Assembly (NCBI RefSeq): GCF_934772795.1
Contig: NZ_CAKVMR010000023.1
Span: forward strand, 1 to 31,686
Direction of reading: 5' to 3'
DNA from: an uncultured Holdemanella sp.
GTDB taxonomy: Bacteria; Bacillota_I; Bacilli_A; Erysipelotrichales; Erysipelotrichaceae
DNA length: 31,686 nt
The notes under the pieces were generated by a model. It was not told the origin of the DNA. It searched no databases and worked only from the letters and a program-made list of their open reading frames with translations. The stretch's first letter is position 1. Each line of letters opens with the position of its first letter. Below, piece by piece: positions 9,095-16,244 of this stretch. Position numbers and translations under genes: made by a program.

Positions 9095-9679
9095 ATGAAT
9101 GCCAAAGATATGGGATTGTTTATTAATGAGTTGAGAAAAGAAAATAAAATGACACAAATGGAATTAGCTGACAAGATTCATGTTACAGATAAAGCTGTTA
9201 GCCGATGGGAACGTGGAATTGGATATCCAGACATTCAATTGTTACCTTCCTTAGCTGAAGCATTGCATATATCTGTAGCAGAATTGATATCGTGTAAAAA
9301 GAGTTCAAATTATTCAAATGAAGAAGTCACAAATATCATTCATAATTTAGATGTATATAAAAAGGAATGTTTTAGACAAGATAGAAAAGCAGATAAAATT
9401 TCCTTAGTATGTATGATCTTTGTTGCGGCATGTGTTTATGTTTCTGGTCATGGAAGCATTATAGGATCTTTATGTATTGGCGCTATTTTTGCAATGGCAG
9501 TAATTGGCTTATATTATTTGTATTATGATAATTCAACAAAACGAATTTATGCCTTCTTTTCTCTATTAGGGTTACTTTTGTTTATTCAGTTTTTAATATT
9601 CATGGGAATGGATTATAGATGGATTTCTTATATTTTGACACTCTATATCTTTGTGATATTGAATATGATTTGTAGATAA
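9095..9679 (+). CDS. XRE-family transcriptional regulator with C-terminal membrane segments
   Basis: Residues 8-62 form a Cro/C1-type helix-turn-helix (MTQMELADKIHVTDKAVSRWERGIGYPDIQLLP contains the recognition helix). After a linker, the chain has about four hydrophobic segments (roughly 101-117, 122-143, 151-171, 176-193), so this 194-residue protein is probably a membrane-tethered DNA-binding protein. Such HTH-plus-membrane proteins are common in Bacillota and usually of unknown signal. I chose the ATG at 9095 because GAAGTGG lies 6-7 bases upstream; an in-frame TTG at 9077 would add six residues. It stands alone between the gyrA terminator and the serS leader, and its target is unknown. 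Confidence 0.85.
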   Translation: MNAKDMGLFINELRKENKMTQMELADKIHVTDKAVSRWERGIGYPDIQLLPSLAEALHISVAELISCKKSSNYSNEEVTNIIHNLDVYKKECFRQDRKADKISLVCMIFVAACVYVSGHGSIIGSLCIGAIFAMAVIGLYYLYYDNSTKRIYAFFSLLGLLLFIQFLIFMGMDYRWISYILTLYIFVILNMICR

Positions 9680-9732
9680 GTTGAATCATATGACAAATCC
9701 GATTTATTGAGGCTAATTCACATAATAAGCGG

Positions 9733-9762
9733 TTGACTTTAGCTTTGTTTTAATGGTATAAA
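9733..9762 (+). promoter_or_regulatory. serS promoter
   Basis: TTGACT (9733-9738) and TATAAA (9757-9762) with 18-base spacing. Transcription would begin near 9770, giving a leader of about 250 bases that contains the T-box. Confidence 0.7.
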
Positions 9763-9769
9763 TGTGTTG

Positions 9770-10000
9770 AAAACAAAGATAAGGATAAGTAGATTATTTC
9801 ATATATTATTTAGAGACAGTATGGTTGGTGAAAATACTGATATGAATAATTGAATAGCACCTTAGAGTGATCAAATGAAATGAGTAGTTTGATCCGGTAC
9901 ATACCGTTATCATGTTAAGAGATCATATATGTATATATATGGTAAAAAGGGTGGCAACGCGAGACATCGTCCCTTTATGGGTGCGAGTGTCTCTTTTTTT
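9770..10000 (+). promoter_or_regulatory. T-box riboswitch, tRNA-Ser responsive, upstream of serS
   Basis: The T-box sequence AGGGTGGCAACGCG is at 9948-9961. It is followed by a terminator stem GAGACA (9961-9966) / TGTCTC (9988-9993) and seven Ts. Stem I starts near 9812 with AGAGACAG and ends near GAGTG; the TGAATAGCACC context at 9851-9861 places AGC (Ser) at 9856-9858 as the likely specifier codon. A hairpin GATCAAA/TTTGATC (9869-9875, 9888-9894) fits stem III. The variable base in TGGC is C, as needed to pair with the G discriminator of tRNA-Ser. Uncharged tRNA-Ser should stabilise the antiterminator and switch serS on. The flanking AACGCG differs from the common ACCGCG form. Confidence 0.93.
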
Positions 10001-10017
10001 ATGCAGAGGAGGATATC

Positions 10018-11301
10018 ATGTTAGATATGAAATTTGTCCGTGAAAATCCGGACATTGTCAAAGAGAACATTAAGAAAAAGTTCCAAGACTACAAATTGCC
10101 TTTAGTAAATGAAGTGTTGATGGAGGATAAAGAGCTTCGTCAAACACAGCAACATGCGGATGATTTACGTGCTAATCGTAAAAAGATTTCTAAAGAAATC
10201 GGTAAGTTGATGGGCCAAGGTAAAAAAGAAGAAGCTGAAGAAATTAAGCAACAAATGGCAGAGATTGCTCACGAATTAACAGCTTTGGAAGAAAAAGAAA
10301 TTAAATTAAGAGAGTCTGTAACTGAAAAAATGATGCAGATTCCAAATATCATTGATGATAGTGTTCCTATTGGAAAAGATGATAGTGAAAACGTTGAATT
10401 AGAAAAATTTGGAGAACCTGTTGTTCCTGATTTTGAAATTCCTTATCACACCGAAATCATGGAACGTTTAAGCGGTATTGATTTAGATGCAGCTCGTCGT
10501 GTAGCTGGTAATGGATTCTATTATTTAATGGGAGATATTGCTCGTCTACATTCAGCAATCTTAAATTACGCTCGTGATTTCATGATTGATAAAAAAGGAT
10601 TTACTTATGTAATTCCACCATATATGATTCGTAGTTCAGTCGTTGATGGAGTAATGTCATTTGCGGAAATGGAAGGTATGATGTATAAAATCGAAGGTGA
10701 AGATTTGTATTTGATTGGTACAAGTGAACACTCTATGATTGGTAAATTCAAGGATACAATTCTTGAAGAAAAAGATCTTCCATATACTTACACTTCATAC
10801 TCACCTTGTTTCCGTAAAGAAAAAGGTGCTCACGGTATCGAGGAACGTGGTGTTTATCGTATTCACCAATTTGAAAAACAAGAAATGATTGTTGTTTGTA
10901 AGCCTGAAGAAAGTATGGAATGGTTTAAAAAATTGTATATGAATACTGTAGAATTCTTCAGAACATTGGATATTCCAGTACGTACATTGGAATGTTGTTC
11001 AGGTGATTTGGCAGATTTAAAATGTAAGTCAGTGGATGTGGAAGCTTGGTCTCCACGTCAAAAGAAATACTTCGAAGTTGGAAGTTGCTCTAACTTAACA
11101 GATGCTCAAGCACGTCGTTTAAAGATTCGTGTTAAGGGTGAAAATGGTGAGAAGTATTTTGCGCACACATTAAATAACACTTGTGTTGCTCCGCCTAGAA
11201 TGTTGATCGCATTCTTAGAAAACAATTTACAGGCTGATGGATCAATTTTGATTCCAGAAGTATTACAACCTTACATGGGTGGTAAAAAGAAAATTGGTTA
11301 A
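10018..11301 (+). CDS. serS: Seryl-tRNA synthetase (divergent type)
   Basis: SerRS charges tRNA-Ser with serine. The 427-residue product has the N-terminal coiled-coil tRNA-binding arm (about 30-105) and a class II core. Motif 2 reads FRKEKGAHGIEERG (R266), a GTSEHS serine-site segment lies at 234-239, and motif 3 contains NNTCVAPPRML (R394). Common bacterial SerRS has FRSEAGSAGRDTRG and NGSGLAVGRTL there, so this is a divergent form, closer in style to archaeal-like SerRS. The upstream serine T-box and terminator make the serine identity firm. AGAGGAGG lies 5 bases before the ATG. Confidence 0.96.
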   Translation: MLDMKFVRENPDIVKENIKKKFQDYKLPLVNEVLMEDKELRQTQQHADDLRANRKKISKEIGKLMGQGKKEEAEEIKQQMAEIAHELTALEEKEIKLRESVTEKMMQIPNIIDDSVPIGKDDSENVELEKFGEPVVPDFEIPYHTEIMERLSGIDLDAARRVAGNGFYYLMGDIARLHSAILNYARDFMIDKKGFTYVIPPYMIRSSVVDGVMSFAEMEGMMYKIEGEDLYLIGTSEHSMIGKFKDTILEEKDLPYTYTSYSPCFRKEKGAHGIEERGVYRIHQFEKQEMIVVCKPEESMEWFKKLYMNTVEFFRTLDIPVRTLECCSGDLADLKCKSVDVEAWSPRQKKYFEVGSCSNLTDAQARRLKIRVKGENGEKYFAHTLNNTCVAPPRMLIAFLENNLQADGSILIPEVLQPYMGGKKKIG

Positions 11302-11305
11302 TCTT

Positions 11306-11331
11306 AAAAGCTGTCTTTGACAGCTTTTTTC
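11306..11331 (+). terminator. Rho-independent terminator after serS
   Basis: A 10-bp stem AAAAGCTGTC (11306-11315) / GACAGCTTTT (11319-11328) runs into a T-tract. Confidence 0.88.
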
Positions 11332-11333
11332 TA

Positions 11334-11362
11334 TTGCGAATTGAAAATGGATTTGATATAAT
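11334..11362 (+). promoter_or_regulatory. Promoter of the SRP RNA gene
   Basis: TTGCGA (11334-11339), 17-base spacer, and TGATATAAT, an extended -10 with TATAAT at 11357-11362. It places the transcript start at about 11369, matching the first strand of the RNA stem. Confidence 0.75.
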
Positions 11363-11367
11363 AACCT

Positions 11368-11452
11368 AGCTACTACAATGATGTCTTATGAATCAGGTCA
11401 GGTCGGGAACGAAGCAGCCTTAAGTAAGCTCCATCATGTGTAGTAGTTTTTT
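11368..11452 (+). ncRNA. ffs: Signal recognition particle RNA, small bacterial (4.5S-like) type
   Basis: The conserved SRP domain IV core is present: GGTCAGGTCGGGAACGAAGC around 11397-11416, containing the Ffh-binding loop and the GGAA-type tetraloop. The ends pair as CTACTAC (11370-11376) with GTAGTAG (11440-11446), and ATGATG (11378-11383) with CATCAT (11432-11437), giving one long hairpin. A T-run from 11447 terminates it. About 80 bases long, it is the short type without an Alu domain, unlike the long RNA of Bacillus. It guides Ffh to signal peptides at the membrane. Confidence 0.93.
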
Positions 11453-11470
11453 TTATATGAGGATATGAAT

Positions 11471-11941
11471 ATGAATGATATAAAATGGATGAAGGAAGCC
11501 ATCAAGCAGGCTAAAAAAGCAGAAAGCTATGATGAGGTTCCAATTGGATGTGTAATTGTGAAAGATGATAAAGTTATTGCTCGTGGATACAATAAGCGTG
11601 AGACTTTGCAGCAAAGTATTGCGCACGCAGAAATTATGGCGATTCAAAAAGCGTGTAAGAAATTAAATACATGGCGATTAGAGGATTGTATATTATATGT
11701 AACTTTAGAACCGTGTCCTATGTGTGCAGGTGCGATTATACAATCTAGAATTAAAGAAGTTGTATATGGAGCATCAGATCCTAAAGGTGGCTGTGTGGGG
11801 ACATGTACAAATTTATTTGAAGTATCTGAATTCAACCATCATCCTGAATATAGAAAAGGAATTCTTGAATCTGAATGTTCAGATTTATTAAAACATTTTT
11901 TTAAAAAGAAAAGAGATATGAAAAAGAAGCAGAAATCATAA
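11471..11941 (+). CDS. tadA: tRNA-specific adenosine deaminase TadA
   Basis: TadA converts A34 to inosine in tRNA-Arg(ACG). The 156-residue product has the cytidine-deaminase fold with zinc ligand and proton shuttle in HAE (H52, E54) and the second zinc pair in PCPMC (C82, C85). I chose the ATG at 11471 because GAGGA at 11459-11463 is 7 bases upstream; the ATG at 11465 is too close to it. It begins 20 bases after the SRP RNA T-run and may share readthrough from that promoter. The C-terminus is lysine-rich. Confidence 0.95.
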   Translation: MNDIKWMKEAIKQAKKAESYDEVPIGCVIVKDDKVIARGYNKRETLQQSIAHAEIMAIQKACKKLNTWRLEDCILYVTLEPCPMCAGAIIQSRIKEVVYGASDPKGGCVGTCTNLFEVSEFNHHPEYRKGILESECSDLLKHFFKKKRDMKKKQKS

Positions 11942-11963
11942 ATAGGAGTGATTTCTGCTTTTC
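11927..11963 (+). terminator. Rho-independent terminator overlapping the tadA stop codon
   Basis: A 12-bp stem AAGCAGAAATCA (11927-11938) / TGATTTCTGCTT (11949-11960) with a short T-tail. The left arm lies inside the last tadA codons. Confidence 0.75.
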
Positions 11964-12015
11964 ATATATATTGTACTTCCCTATTTTCAATCAAATAAAA
12001 TGAGTAAAACTATGA

Positions 12016-12047
12016 TAAAATAAGATACAGGAAAACATATAGAAAGG
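12016..12047 (+). promoter_or_regulatory. Possible dnaX-recR promoter and RBS
   Basis: TGATAAAAT (12013-12021) resembles an extended -10 (TGnTAAAAT); no good -35 is visible. AAAGG at 12043-12047 precedes the dnaX ATG by 10 bases. Confidence 0.4.
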
Positions 12048-12057
12048 ATTTTTACGA

Positions 12058-13821
12058 ATGGCATATCAAGCGTTATATAGAAAATATAGACCAACAAATT
12101 TTGATGAAGTTGTTGGACAAACACATATAATTCAGACATTGAAAAATGCGATCATTCAAAATCGTATTGCTCATGCTTATTTATTCTGCGGTCCTAGAGG
12201 AACAGGAAAAACTTCAATCGCAAAAATATTTGCGAAGACATTAAATTGTACGAATAGTCAAGATGCTCCTTGTGGAGTTTGTGAGAACTGCAAAATGGCT
12301 GCGAATGGAAGTCATCCAGATATTATTGAAATTGATGCTGCCAGCAACAATGGTGTAGATGAAGTAAGAAATCTGATTGATAAAGTGAAGTATGCTCCAA
12401 TGCAGGGGAAATATAAAATTTATATTATTGATGAAGTTCATATGATGACTTCTGGAGCATTCAATGCATTATTAAAAACAATCGAGGAACCCCCCGCTCA
12501 TGTAATTTTTATTTTTGCGACTACAGAACCTAATAAAGTTTTACCAACTATTATTTCTCGTTGTCAAAGATTTGATTTCAACAAAGTGAGTATGCACGAC
12601 ATTAAATATAGATTATCTATTGTTTGTAAAAACGAAGGAATTGAAATTGATGAGAATGGATTAACATTAATTGCTCAATTAGCAGATGGAGGAATGCGTG
12701 ATGCACTGTCAATATTAGATCAATGTGTTGCGTACTGTTCATCTCATATTGATGTGGATGATATTCGTAAAATTTATGGTGTCGTAACATCTGAAGATAT
12801 TGGTAAATTATTCTATTCAGTATATAAAAAAGATGTAGATAGTTTTGTCAAAGATATTCAGAAATATTCAGATATGGGAATGGATATTAAACGATTGACT
12901 GCAGACTTTATTCATATGTTGAAGGATAGTTTGATTTTAGATTATTCTGAAAATTCTACTCTAGTTTCGGATATGAACAAAGATATGATTCGGAAATATT
13001 TTAAATCAGCTCCTATTAATTTCAGGATTAAGTGTATGGAAGAATTAATGGATACATATAATAAATATACATATGCATCTAATGCACTAGATTACTTAGA
13101 AGCCTCTTTATTAAAGATTTCAAGTTATTCATATGAATCAAAAACACATATTATTGAATCAGATCATAATGATTATAAAGAGGTTGATGAAGAAGAAAAC
13201 TATGAAACATCATATGACGATACTTCTGATGACTCAGATATAATTGAGAAAAACACTCAAAAAGATGATAATAATAGGGTTTTAGAGAAATCTGAAATTT
13301 CTGATGTTTCACGTGAAACATTAAAACAGTCAGAAAATACAAATAATAAAATCATATTAAACGATGAATTTGTCATTCAATTGTTAGTTGGAGCTACAAA
13401 GATGGAAAGAAGCATTGATACGAATAAGTTCAATAATATAGGACAATTCATATCAAGCTTGGAATTTGGAAAATATGCAGCTACATTGAGAAACAGTAGT
13501 ATTATGGCTAGTGGATCGAATTATATTGTCGTATGTGTATCTAGTGAGATCTTTGCGAAACAAATAAATGAATTTGAATTAAATTATGGATATGAAGATT
13601 TTATGGAAGTGTTATTAGGAAAAGCTAAGAAAGTATTCGCATTAGATAAGACGCAACAATCTCGTGTAAAGGATGAGTTTAAAGAAAGAATGATTAGTGG
13701 TAATCTTCCAGAACCGTATCAAGTTCGTTTAAAAAGAAAAGATTCAGAATCTGAAAATAATATGAGTATTGAAGATCATATGAAAAGTTTGTTTCCAAAT
13801 ATAGAAATTAAAGAAGATTAG
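12058..13821 (+). CDS. dnaX: DNA polymerase III gamma/tau subunit
   Basis: DnaX is the AAA+ motor of the clamp loader that opens DnaN rings and ties the replisome together. The 587-residue product has Walker A GPRGTGKT (45-52), a zinc site with C64, C72, C75, C78, Walker B IIDEVH (123-128), and sensor 1/arginine finger region ATTEPNK...ISRCQRF. After the collar domain (ending near 365) comes an acidic, low-complexity linker (about 365-440), then a C-terminal tau domain. The linker contains the residues DVSRET (416-421) encoded by a perfect parS-like palindrome. No in-frame A-AAA-AAG slip site was found, so a gamma form by frameshifting is not supported. It is followed 10 bases later by recR. 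Confidence 0.96.
   Translation: MAYQALYRKYRPTNFDEVVGQTHIIQTLKNAIIQNRIAHAYLFCGPRGTGKTSIAKIFAKTLNCTNSQDAPCGVCENCKMAANGSHPDIIEIDAASNNGVDEVRNLIDKVKYAPMQGKYKIYIIDEVHMMTSGAFNALLKTIEEPPAHVIFIFATTEPNKVLPTIISRCQRFDFNKVSMHDIKYRLSIVCKNEGIEIDENGLTLIAQLADGGMRDALSILDQCVAYCSSHIDVDDIRKIYGVVTSEDIGKLFYSVYKKDVDSFVKDIQKYSDMGMDIKRLTADFIHMLKDSLILDYSENSTLVSDMNKDMIRKYFKSAPINFRIKCMEELMDTYNKYTYASNALDYLEASLLKISSYSYESKTHIIESDHNDYKEVDEEENYETSYDDTSDDSDIIEKNTQKDDNNRVLEKSEISDVSRETLKQSENTNNKIILNDEFVIQLLVGATKMERSIDTNKFNNIGQFISSLEFGKYAATLRNSSIMASGSNYIVVCVSSEIFAKQINEFELNYGYEDFMEVLLGKAKKVFALDKTQQSRVKDEFKERMISGNLPEPYQVRLKRKDSESENNMSIEDHMKSLFPNIEIKED
13305..13320. promoter_or_regulatory. parS: parS centromere-like site inside dnaX
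   Basis: TGTTTCACGTGAAACA is a perfect 16-bp palindrome identical to the bacterial parS consensus bound by ParB/Spo0J. It lies about 13 kb from the origin, within the range where ParB nucleates for chromosome segregation and SMC loading. It sits in the poorly conserved linker of DnaX, where its coding meaning (DVSRET) is unlikely to be constrained. No second copy was noticed in the window. No ParA or ParB gene is present here. Confidence 0.92.
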
Positions 13822-13831
13822 AAGGTGAAGC

Positions 13832-14419
13832 ATGTATCCAAAAACATTTGATGATTTAATATATGAATTTCAGAAATTACCAGGAGTAGGTGCTAAAACT
13901 GCAGAGAGATATGCATTTACTGTATTAGGTTGGTCTGATGATGAAATATCTGAATTAGCAGAAACATTAGTTAATTTAAAAAAGAAAGTAAAGAAGTGCA
14001 CACGATGTGGTAATTTAACAGAAGATGATCTCTGTGAGTTTTGTAAAAATTCTAATAGAAATCAGAATATCATATGCGTAGTACAAAATCCGAAAGATAT
14101 CTCGGTAATAGAGTCTATGCAGCAATACAATGGTGTATATCATGTACTAGATGGATTGATCAATACACAAAAAGGAGTATTACCAGATCAATTAAATATA
14201 ATATCTTTATTAAATAGAGTGAATGAAAATACAGAAGAGGTCATATTAGCTCTAGATCCTACAGTAGAAGGAGAAACCACTGCTTTATATATATCTAAAC
14301 TATTAGAAGGGAAGTGTAGGGTAAGTAGACTTGCCCATGGTATTCCTGTAGGCAGTCATTTAGATTATACGGACGCTATGACATTGTTAAAAGCTTTTGA
14401 AGGACGTAAAAGCTCATAA
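13832..14419 (+). CDS. recR: Recombination mediator protein RecR
   Basis: RecR works with RecO and RecF in loading RecA at single-strand gaps. The 195-residue product has the helix-hairpin-helix segment LPGVGAKTAERYAF (16-29), a four-cysteine zinc motif (C56, C59, C68, C71), and a TOPRIM domain from about residue 79 with LDPTVEGETTALYI. Length is standard. It lies directly behind dnaX, the usual bacterial arrangement, though the nucleoid protein gene ybaB/yaaK often found between them is missing from this site. Confidence 0.96.
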   Translation: MYPKTFDDLIYEFQKLPGVGAKTAERYAFTVLGWSDDEISELAETLVNLKKKVKKCTRCGNLTEDDLCEFCKNSNRNQNIICVVQNPKDISVIESMQQYNGVYHVLDGLINTQKGVLPDQLNIISLLNRVNENTEEVILALDPTVEGETTALYISKLLEGKCRVSRLAHGIPVGSHLDYTDAMTLLKAFEGRKSS

Positions 14420-14427
14420 ATATGCTT

Positions 14428-14467
14428 AATCGTATGAAGTACTTATGATATTTCATACGATTTTTTT
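14428..14467 (+). terminator. Rho-independent terminator after recR
   Basis: An 11-bp stem AATCGTATGAA (14428-14438) / TTCATACGATT (14452-14462) followed by six or more Ts. Confidence 0.88.
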
Positions 14468-15093
14468 ATATTTATAGGAATATCAATACAATAATCATAT
14501 AGAATTACCTTTTCATATGAACAAAATAGCACATGATATAGTAAAATTATATAACAATATTTAAATATGCTGTAAATACGGCTTATTCATACAATTATCA
14601 CATGGAGGAAGAAAAACTACTGAACATTGATTATGAGCATTCATATGAATTAATTATGAATATTCATACTTAAAATTTTATAAATCCAATTCATGTGAAA
14701 ATGATAATATAAAAAATCAAATATATGAACATAAATATGATTTTCAAAATGCGTGATAATTTTTCATATGAACTCAAAAATAATATAAAATAAATCATAT
14801 GAATGAAATTTACCATCATTTAAAATCATATGAATCGTGAAATATGGATATGAACATGAAATTTTAATTCATGTGATATAGATATGAAAATAAGAGACAT
14901 GAAATTAAATGTGATTTGAATAGATGAATTAATATGACGGTTCATGTAAGAAAGATATGAAAAAATAAATGGTGTTTTAAAAAGCAATAAATAATATAGG
15001 AAATTCATATATAGGTATAGCATTCTTGACAAAACTATGATAGACTTATCGTGACTCGTTAGATTATTATTATGAATTTCATAGGAAGGGGAC
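14468..15093. repeat. AT-rich gene-free region with recurring TTCATATGAA-type palindromes
   Basis: About 630 bases with no credible gene. The same palindromic core recurs: TTCATATGAA at 14512-14521, ATTCATATGAAT at 14639-14650, ATGAATATTCAT at 14656-14667, TTCATGTGAA at 14690-14699, TTCATATGAA at 14763-14772, TCATATGA at 14795-14802 and 14826-14833. An inverted pair ACATGAA/TTCATGT lies at 14854-14874. Stop codons break all frames on the plus strand; a weak minus-strand frame at 14826-15095 has no RBS or family features. A TTGACA at 15026-15031 may be part of a promoter for the next gene, but no well-spaced -10 follows. The repeats could be a regulator or segregation-protein binding field, or chance in AT-rich DNA. 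Confidence 0.6.
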
Positions 15094-15099
15094 ATGAAT

Positions 15100-15648
15100 A
15101 TGCCTGAAGAAGCATCAGCAATTGACGTATATTATGATATGGATATTGCGCAGATATGCCAACATTTCAACAAATCAAGAAATACAGTAGATAAAGCAAT
15201 CGCAAAATTGGTAAAAGATAATCCAGATAAAGATTGGAAATATAAAAACCCAGCTACTCGACGTATTACAATCAAGGCAGAAGGCGTTGAAAGATTATCT
15301 ACTTATTTTAGGAAAGAAAAACATGAATTATCTACAGTTGAAATGGAACTTCGATTTGAAAATGAAAAGTTAAAAGCTATTATAGAAGAAAAAGAGAAGG
15401 CACAAGCTCAGATCGAACAATTATATCAAGAAAAGCTTAAATTAGAAATCGAAAAGAGTAAACAGACTTTCCTATTAGAGACACAGACGAAAGATGAGAA
15501 AATTTCTGAATTAGAATCTGAAAATCAGAAATTAAAAGAAGTAGAAGAACTTTATAATAAGAATAAAGAAGAAATTGAAAATTATAAGAAAAAAGAAGTA
15601 GAATATAATTCTAAATCCTTCTTTTATCGTTTAACACATAAATTTTAA
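15100..15648 (+). CDS. Helix-turn-helix / coiled-coil protein of unknown function
   Basis: Residues about 14-40 (DIAQICQHFNKSRNTVDKAI) look like a helix-turn-helix. A short basic segment follows (NPATRRITIKAEGVERL, near 50-66), then a long charged coiled coil (about 75-170), ending SFFYRLTHKF. The layout resembles plasmid-type DUF536 proteins of lactobacilli, which also pair an N-terminal HTH with a coiled coil and an aromatic tail; that link is inference. I prefer the ATG at 15100 because AGGAAGGGG ends 8 bases earlier; an ATG at 15094 is closer. It lies next to the palindrome field, which is an obvious candidate target. It ends tail to tail with the CYTH gene, overlapping by 4 bases. Confidence 0.8.
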   Translation: MPEEASAIDVYYDMDIAQICQHFNKSRNTVDKAIAKLVKDNPDKDWKYKNPATRRITIKAEGVERLSTYFRKEKHELSTVEMELRFENEKLKAIIEEKEKAQAQIEQLYQEKLKLEIEKSKQTFLLETQTKDEKISELESENQKLKEVEELYNKNKEEIENYKKKEVEYNSKSFFYRLTHKF

Positions 15649-16190
15649 TCATTTAATGCTCTAGCAATTTTGCTAGGGCAATTTTTTGCCCATTTTAACC
15701 CATACTTTTCTAAGATGGAATTAAAAAAATGGATTCCATCATGATCGGAAGTGTATTCATATTCTATTTCATAATCTGTATGATTTTTGTAGTCTGTCTT
15801 ATCTAAACATAATTCTCCGTTTTCGAATTCATATACATTTCTTAAGGTAGTAAAACTTGCTGTTGGATGTAAATTTTTAGGAATTTGATATTGATCAAAC
15901 CAATTTAATATTTCTGGATCATCAATATCATTTATATTTTCAGTCGTAATTTCTTTTTCAAATTCATAGTGTGTATATTCATCTTTTCTGATTTTTAATG
16001 TGAATATCTTTTTATCTTGAATTGTTCGGATTCGTACTGCACCATGTTGTTTTTTTACATCTTGATTATCTGTATCAAAGTATGTGTTTGTCTGTGTTAT
16101 TGGATTATGAAAATCATATGAATGAAGCAATTCATTATATACTTTTTCATCAACCAATAATTTCAATTCTCTTTCAATGTTATCATACAT
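15645..16190 (-). CDS. CYTH-domain protein (triphosphate tunnel metalloenzyme)
   Basis: The 181-residue protein opens with the CYTH signature ExExK (E6, E8, K10 in NIERELKLLV), followed by alternating charged strands such as AVRIRTIQDK, FTLKIRK and EFEKEI typical of the eight-stranded tunnel that binds triphosphate and divalent metal. Bacterial members are mostly inorganic triphosphatases or of unknown substrate. In Bacillus the CYTH gene yjbK lies near an NAD kinase gene, and here nadK is the divergent neighbour, a conserved link. GGGTGA lies 5 bases upstream of the ATG. The substrate cannot be told. Confidence 0.9.
   Translation of the reverse strand: MYDNIERELKLLVDEKVYNELLHSYDFHNPITQTNTYFDTDNQDVKKQHGAVRIRTIQDKKIFTLKIRKDEYTHYEFEKEITTENINDIDDPEILNWFDQYQIPKNLHPTASFTTLRNVYEFENGELCLDKTDYKNHTDYEIEYEYTSDHDGIHFFNSILEKYGLKWAKNCPSKIARALND
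15658..15687 (+). terminator. Terminator of the HTH gene, embedded in the opposing CYTH gene
   Basis: Stem GCTCTAGCA (15658-15666) / TGCTAGGGC (15671-15679), with one G-T pair, and then AATTTTTT. It lies wholly within the last codons of the minus-strand CYTH gene. A second overlapping hairpin GGGCAA/TTGCCC surrounds the T-run. Confidence 0.75.
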
Positions 16191-16208
16191 TCATATCACC
16201 CATAAATA

Positions 16209-16235
16209 TGTTACAATAGATTCAACAAAAGAGGA
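16209..16235 (+). promoter_or_regulatory. Possible nadK promoter and RBS
   Basis: TGTTACAAT (16209-16217) is an extended -10-like site and GAGGA (16231-16235) lies 9 bases before the ATG. The whole divergent spacer with the CYTH gene is only 54 bases. Confidence 0.4.
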
Positions 16236-16244
16236 AGTGATTTG

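Noticed and set aside
12820..12845. A-run in dnaX (AAAAAAG) as a programmed frameshift site for a gamma subunit
   Set aside because: The run is read as TAT AAA AAA GAT, not in the A-AAA-AAG phase needed for -1 slippage, and no stimulatory stem is evident.
14420..15093. CRISPR-like repetition
   Set aside because: The recurring units are short palindromes with irregular spacing and no constant-length spacers, so this is not a CRISPR array.
14826..15095. Minus-strand open frame of 89 codons in the palindrome-rich spacer
   Set aside because: No ribosome binding site, skewed hydrophobic composition expected from AT-rich DNA, and no recognisable family; likely chance.
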